NCBI GenBank assembly: GCA_003864495.1
Contig: ML133496.1
Coordinates: 1,951,631 to 2,015,630, forward strand
Length of the DNA: 64,000 nt
Source: Nemopilema nomurai
Taxonomy: Eukaryota > Cnidaria > Scyphozoa > Rhizostomeae > Rhizostomatidae
Direction: 5' to 3'
Part shown: piece by piece, positions 59,801 to 64,000 of the stretch
Position numbering within the stretch: the first letter of the stretch is position 1
How the letters are laid out: each line of letters starts with the position of its first letter
Translations under genes and position numbers: made by a program
The notes under the pieces: generated by a model
Seen by the model: only the letters and a program-made list of their open reading frames with translations
Databases searched by the model: none
Told to the model about the DNA's origin: nothing

Positions 59801-61546
59801 CTCGCTTTGATTCAAAACCCTGTTCTATTTTATCCACTGATGTTCCTTCAACAGTTCCTGTCGACTTGCTCTGGCTTTGCGCGTGATTTGCGTGTGCGTA
59901 CTGCTTTTGCCCCGTGTTGCCTGGTAAAGAGACGACAGAATTCGTTTTGCTGGCTTCAAGGCTGCTGGGAAGTTGCTTCACTGAGCTGTATGACTTTTGG
60001 ATTGATTTCTTTGCAACTAGCCTTTGGAGTTTAGTTTTGTGACTCTCAAAATTTTTCAGTTTTTCTGGTACAGATCCAACAGCTGCTACTGTGACATCTT
60101 TATCATCACTTTTTTTGTCAACTACCTCACCAAGTATTGATTGTCCTTTTAAGTCGTCCATCACTTTCACCTTCTTTGTTTTCGTGGCAGTTTCTAACGC
60201 AAGCTCGGACTTTCGTTCCGCATCCACAGAATCATCCCCGCTTGGCAATCCACGTTTCCTCTCTGCCGGAAGCGCCACTATTCGCTTCGGCCTATCAGTA
60301 CTCTCTTTCGGGTCATTACATCTTTGGCTCTCTATCTGCAACTTAAACTTCTGAATAAGTCTCTGGGCTGCGGTGAGATTTCCTGATGTTTCCGTCACAG
60401 CCTCACTTCCAGATTGATCCCCTTCTTCGGTGGCACTTTCTCCTTCTTTCGTAGAGGCACTTTGCTTCTCCGCATTAGATTCAGCTTCCTCAAAATCCAC
60501 ATCATCATGCATTTCTTGGTTCTTTGCGTCTTTTTGATGCTCTTCGCCCAGAGACGAGGTATCATCGTCGCTTTCTTCAACTTGAAGAAACAATGAAGAA
60601 GCAATTTCCATGGCCTCTTGCTCGCGTACTATTTCTGTTTCTGACCGAATTCTGTCAAACACGTTACGACCCTGTACCAAACATTCTTCCTCGTTATTTT
60701 AGTCACATCGTATCTTCTTTAATCTCTCTGCGACATCTGACTGCGCTGGATCAGTTACATCTCCAGCTTTCCCTGCAACAAAACTCGCGCTGTTGTAACA
60801 TTTACCTTCAATACTCACACATAACGATGGGGCAGCAGCTTCATCGTTTAAAGATACTGGGACTTTGGTGTTAGAATTACCGGAAATTTCTGAAGCAGTA
60901 GATGACGAAAGCAAACTTTCCACGGGACTGTTTTCCACATTGTTTTCCGTCTTTTTGGTGGACAGATCAAAAGGGTCTCCACCGCTTGCTAGCAAGTCAT
61001 CTGATGTATTACTCTCTGGAGAAGAAGACGTCATGCTATGATTACCATCACTCTTTTCTTCTTTTCGTTCCGCCAAACCCAAAGTGGCTTGGTTGTTGGT
61101 GATACTTCCGTCAGTTTTGTTATTGTTCATCATATCATCAGTTAAGTCTTCATTTTTAACGCCGTCGTTTCGCAAATCTCTCAAGCCTTACCAAACTTTG
61201 CATCAACAAATTCTTCTTCATGGAAAGCTTCATTTCTTGCAATATAACCCTGATCTTTCATTCGCTCCGTCCCTTGAACCCAGTCAAAGTTTCTTCTTAC
61301 CGGTTCTTCATTCAGCTCAGGATTCTTTTCTTTATCTTCCCTCCCACAATCAACAATACTTTCTTTAACTTTTTCCTCTGACTCTGAAGAATCAATTTTA
61401 GGCTTTTGATCGCTGTTTGGTGCTGCATCAGAAACATCGCTCAACAGAATATCTTTAGGAGCAGTCGTTGTACCTTGACCTTCATTCTTTCTTTCGTCTG
61501 TGTGATTCTTTACCAAATTCATAACTGGCAAACAATTTTCATCAGC
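56859..61546 (-). CDS. 3' exons of a large low-complexity, probably nuclear protein (unidentified)
   Basis: Three exons are supported: 61546-61192, 61015-60819 and 60671-56859 (3813 nt), giving 1454 residues to the stop. Apparent frame changes and an in-frame TAA between the raw ORFs disappear with two short introns of 176 and 147 nt. The first uses GTAAGG and a CTTCTTCTCCAG acceptor; the second uses GTGAGT and GGTACAG. Both joins keep phase. The first exon starts after TAG in phase 0, so the N-terminus is further upstream. Seen: long Ser/Thr/Asn/Glu-rich stretches; a coiled-coil stretch (NIQRLRELIKKQEKKIEMIR); an AT-hook-like KGKVGRPPCK near 58280; a less disordered C-terminal part with FNRKKKPWPILPDPDNQEF; basic clusters such as RMRMKRAIEE and KSRKKS. 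These suggest a chromatin-associated protein. I do not recognise the family. Confidence 0.75.
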
Positions 61547-64000
61547 CTATTTGTTGAAGAAATAAAAGCATTATTTACATTGTTTAAAGTTTTGATAGGT
61601 TGACCTAAGAGAAAACAATTTCCAGGCAGATACAAAATCAGAAAATTCAACACATAGAGGTTTTTCATACAATCAAGCATATATATTTGTATGCCAAAAT
61701 TCTTCTTTGAAACCTCAACATGAAATTACTCTTCAAAGTTTACAGCTTTAATAATTTGATTTCATAACATTTGTTTGGAGATTGGATGATACCAGATGCA
61801 AAAATACCTAAGATATGGAATGCTTTGCATGTACACATTCTGGGAGCTACTATGAAGAAAGGAGCCTATTGAAATGATTCAATACAATTTTCATTTAGCA
61901 ATATCTGCATTTGCTGCAAATTTAGAATATTCCTACGACACTGGAAAATGGAAACTCTTCTTGAACTAGTGCAGTGCTAAGGCTAAAATTTTCATTTTTT
62001 TCTTTTTACAAGTTGAAGTCCCCTAGTTTTACTATCTTAAAAAAGGAGTTCTCAGTCATTGGCTCCTGCTTGACATCAAAATGGTTTTGGCATAATGGAT
62101 CAAGGAGTTTAACTAACTGGCCCTAGCTGCAATCATAGTCATACCCTTGCAAACAATGATTATTCTCAATATTATGAGGAACTAAGTATGCAAAAGCTGG
62201 TTCCACTATTTCTAGCTATTGTGAAGTTTTGTCCCACAAAGCACTTGTTAAATATTGTATATTGTTTGTTTTGTCACCATAAGTCTTACCATATCGCCCC
62301 TTCATTTTCAAATTTGTTTTGTGTGGGCTCTTCTTTAATGCTCAACAGCTCTATACAATCTGGACAACTAAAAAAGCTCAGATGGTTTTAATAAGGTTCT
62401 GAAGTTTACAGGATGGGTATTTTACTATGGGAAGAACATGACATTCTGGAGTAAGATAATACAACAAACAGTGGTCTTGGCCATTTGATATTTTCAAGTA
62501 TGCAACAAGTAGCACTCTTGATATTCTTTCAAACAGCAACTTGTATGTTAACTGCAGGGGCTATTCAATTCCATAAATTCACATTTTCTTGGTGGATACA
62601 AATTAAATGTGAAACTAAAATACTAATCCAATAATCATGAAGAGTTGTTATGACCAAACCAAATTTGATATCCCTTAAGAATGGCATCATTTAAAAGGTT
62701 CAAGATGCAGCCAAGAAGAAAGAAAGAAACCAGAAATTCTCATAGCTCTATAGTCTCCTTTTTCAAACATACATTGTTTCAAGTTTTTTCCTTCTCCAAT
62801 GCATTGCCATTCATTTAGCTACTTGTCTTCTGTGACTGCCCAAGATTTATAGCATCAATATTTTCACTCTATTGTCTCTTCTTTGGCAATATATTACCTA
62901 TAATTTTGATTTGTGAAAAGTTTCAAGAAACCATTTCTGCTTAATAAGAAAGTGTGTAAGGCATGCACTCAGGGGTGCACTCAGAGGTTTAAGCTATTTT
63001 TCATGGTTTTGCTGCAGTCACTTCTCCATGATATGTTTCGCAGTGCTATGTTAGTTTTCACTGATGTTGACTTTATTGGCTTTTAACTTTAATTTAGTAT
63101 ATTTGAATGACATTCTGATAATGCTGACCCTGTGGCATTACCATTAGATTATATTTACAAGTATAACTATGAAAATAGCTTATAGCTCTATATATTGGCA
63201 GGCAGCCTGCAATGAACTTTATTTTGCTATTGGATGATTCCAATTAATTTCTCCTCCATCCCAATTAGTAAAGGGATTGCTTAGTCAATCAAAGATCCCA
63301 AGATTCATTTTGAATGTGAAATCAGAATTGTCCAAAGTAAATTTTCTTTTGAGAATGTAAGTAAGAGACAATGACAAGTTGCAGTTAACTATGAAAAAGT
63401 AGTGTTTTGCTCAATTTTAGCAGTAATAACCAATTTTTTGTAAAAAAAGAGGGTTTACAAACTTCAACATAATGGGTGATTAGACACTTTGGCAAATAGG
63501 AGATAAACTTTTAATAGCAAATAGCAAATAGAATAATCTTTATATCGAATGTGGTAATGCTGGCACAAAAGAAATAGGCATTTATTGTGAAAAGCATAAA
63601 GTAGAGCCTGAAAGTCAAAAGGTCCACTTTTTAGCTAAAAAATATGCAGCTCATTGGGAGAAATACAAAATACAATTTTAGTCAGTGTTTTGGGGCTTTG
63701 TAGATAATGAAACTGGCAAATCACTGCTTACATCTTGAAAATGGAGCAGTGCTGTGGCAATTATTATACTCCTAGATGTACGTTTATAGTATATACTTCA
63801 CAATGTATTAAAGATGGATGTATCATATGCTTTACCATGCATAGCAAATTAAAAGAATAAGGGATGATGTAGAGTATAACCAGACAGTGGTATAAACAGA
63901 AAACCTGAGTATGGAGAAAAGTATTTACTGTCACCAACAAATGAAAATTCCTTATTTTAGATTTATTTGATGGAACTGCTTCATGGCTAATTTTAGACAT
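61547..64000. other. Upstream intron(s) of the large minus-strand gene; no confirmed exon
   Basis: The phase-0 acceptor at 61546 requires more 5' exons here or beyond the window. A minus-strand stretch at about 63774-63740, bounded by AG and GTAAGC and able to end in phase 0, is a weak candidate. A minus-strand ORF touching the window edge (63764-64000) has no motif. A fragment of dispersed repeat family A lies at about 62185-62255. Confidence 0.4.

Noticed and set aside
56986..60874. Many plus-strand ORFs of 60-116 aa
   Set aside because: Antisense shadows of the long coding exon.
60699..61546. Separate small genes or a pseudogene upstream of the large ORF
   Set aside because: Splice sites and phases join the pieces into one open frame.

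Overview
The window is metazoan nuclear DNA. Genes are split by many GT-AG introns of about 0.1-5 kb, the DNA is AT-rich, and no bacterial-style operons are seen. Gene content and intron-rich, vertebrate-like gene structures fit an early-branching invertebrate. An anthozoan cnidarian (coral or sea anemone) is my best guess, but nothing in the sequence alone proves it.

Layout. (1) 1.8-6.8 kb, minus: a five-exon SLC16/monocarboxylate-type MFS transporter. (2) 8.8-14.8 kb, minus: a 13-exon seven-transmembrane receptor-like protein. (3) 16.3-36.3 kb, plus: a roughly 32-exon ELAPOR (KIAA1324 family) type I membrane protein, divergent from gene 2, with several unusual tandem repeats in its introns. 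(4) 37.8-52.4 kb, minus: a ten-exon secreted M14 zinc carboxypeptidase precursor. Its 5.1 kb intron 7 holds two complete genes arranged head to head: BLOC1S5 (minus) and a two-exon aldo-keto reductase (plus) with an N-terminal signal peptide and a C-terminal HDEL, so probably an ER-lumen enzyme. (5) 53.4-55.6 kb, plus: SMIM4/UQCC5 and Brawnin/UQCC6, two small complex III assembly proteins. They share one exon with only 9 nt between stop and start, so they are apparently encoded on one dicistronic mRNA, the arrangement known from the Drosophila sloth1/sloth2 pair. (6) 56.9-61.5 kb, minus: the 3' exons of a large, low-complexity, probably nuclear protein with an AT-hook-like motif. Its 5' end lies upstream, possibly beyond the window.

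Apart from the two UQCC factors, which act in the same assembly process, the neighbours do not form an obvious pathway. Exon models were built by hand from splice sites, reading-frame phase and remembered family alignments. All joins are in phase except ELAPOR exon 19 to 20. Repeats include a tRNA-like SINE, inverted-repeat hairpin elements, two dispersed repeat families and several intronic minisatellites.
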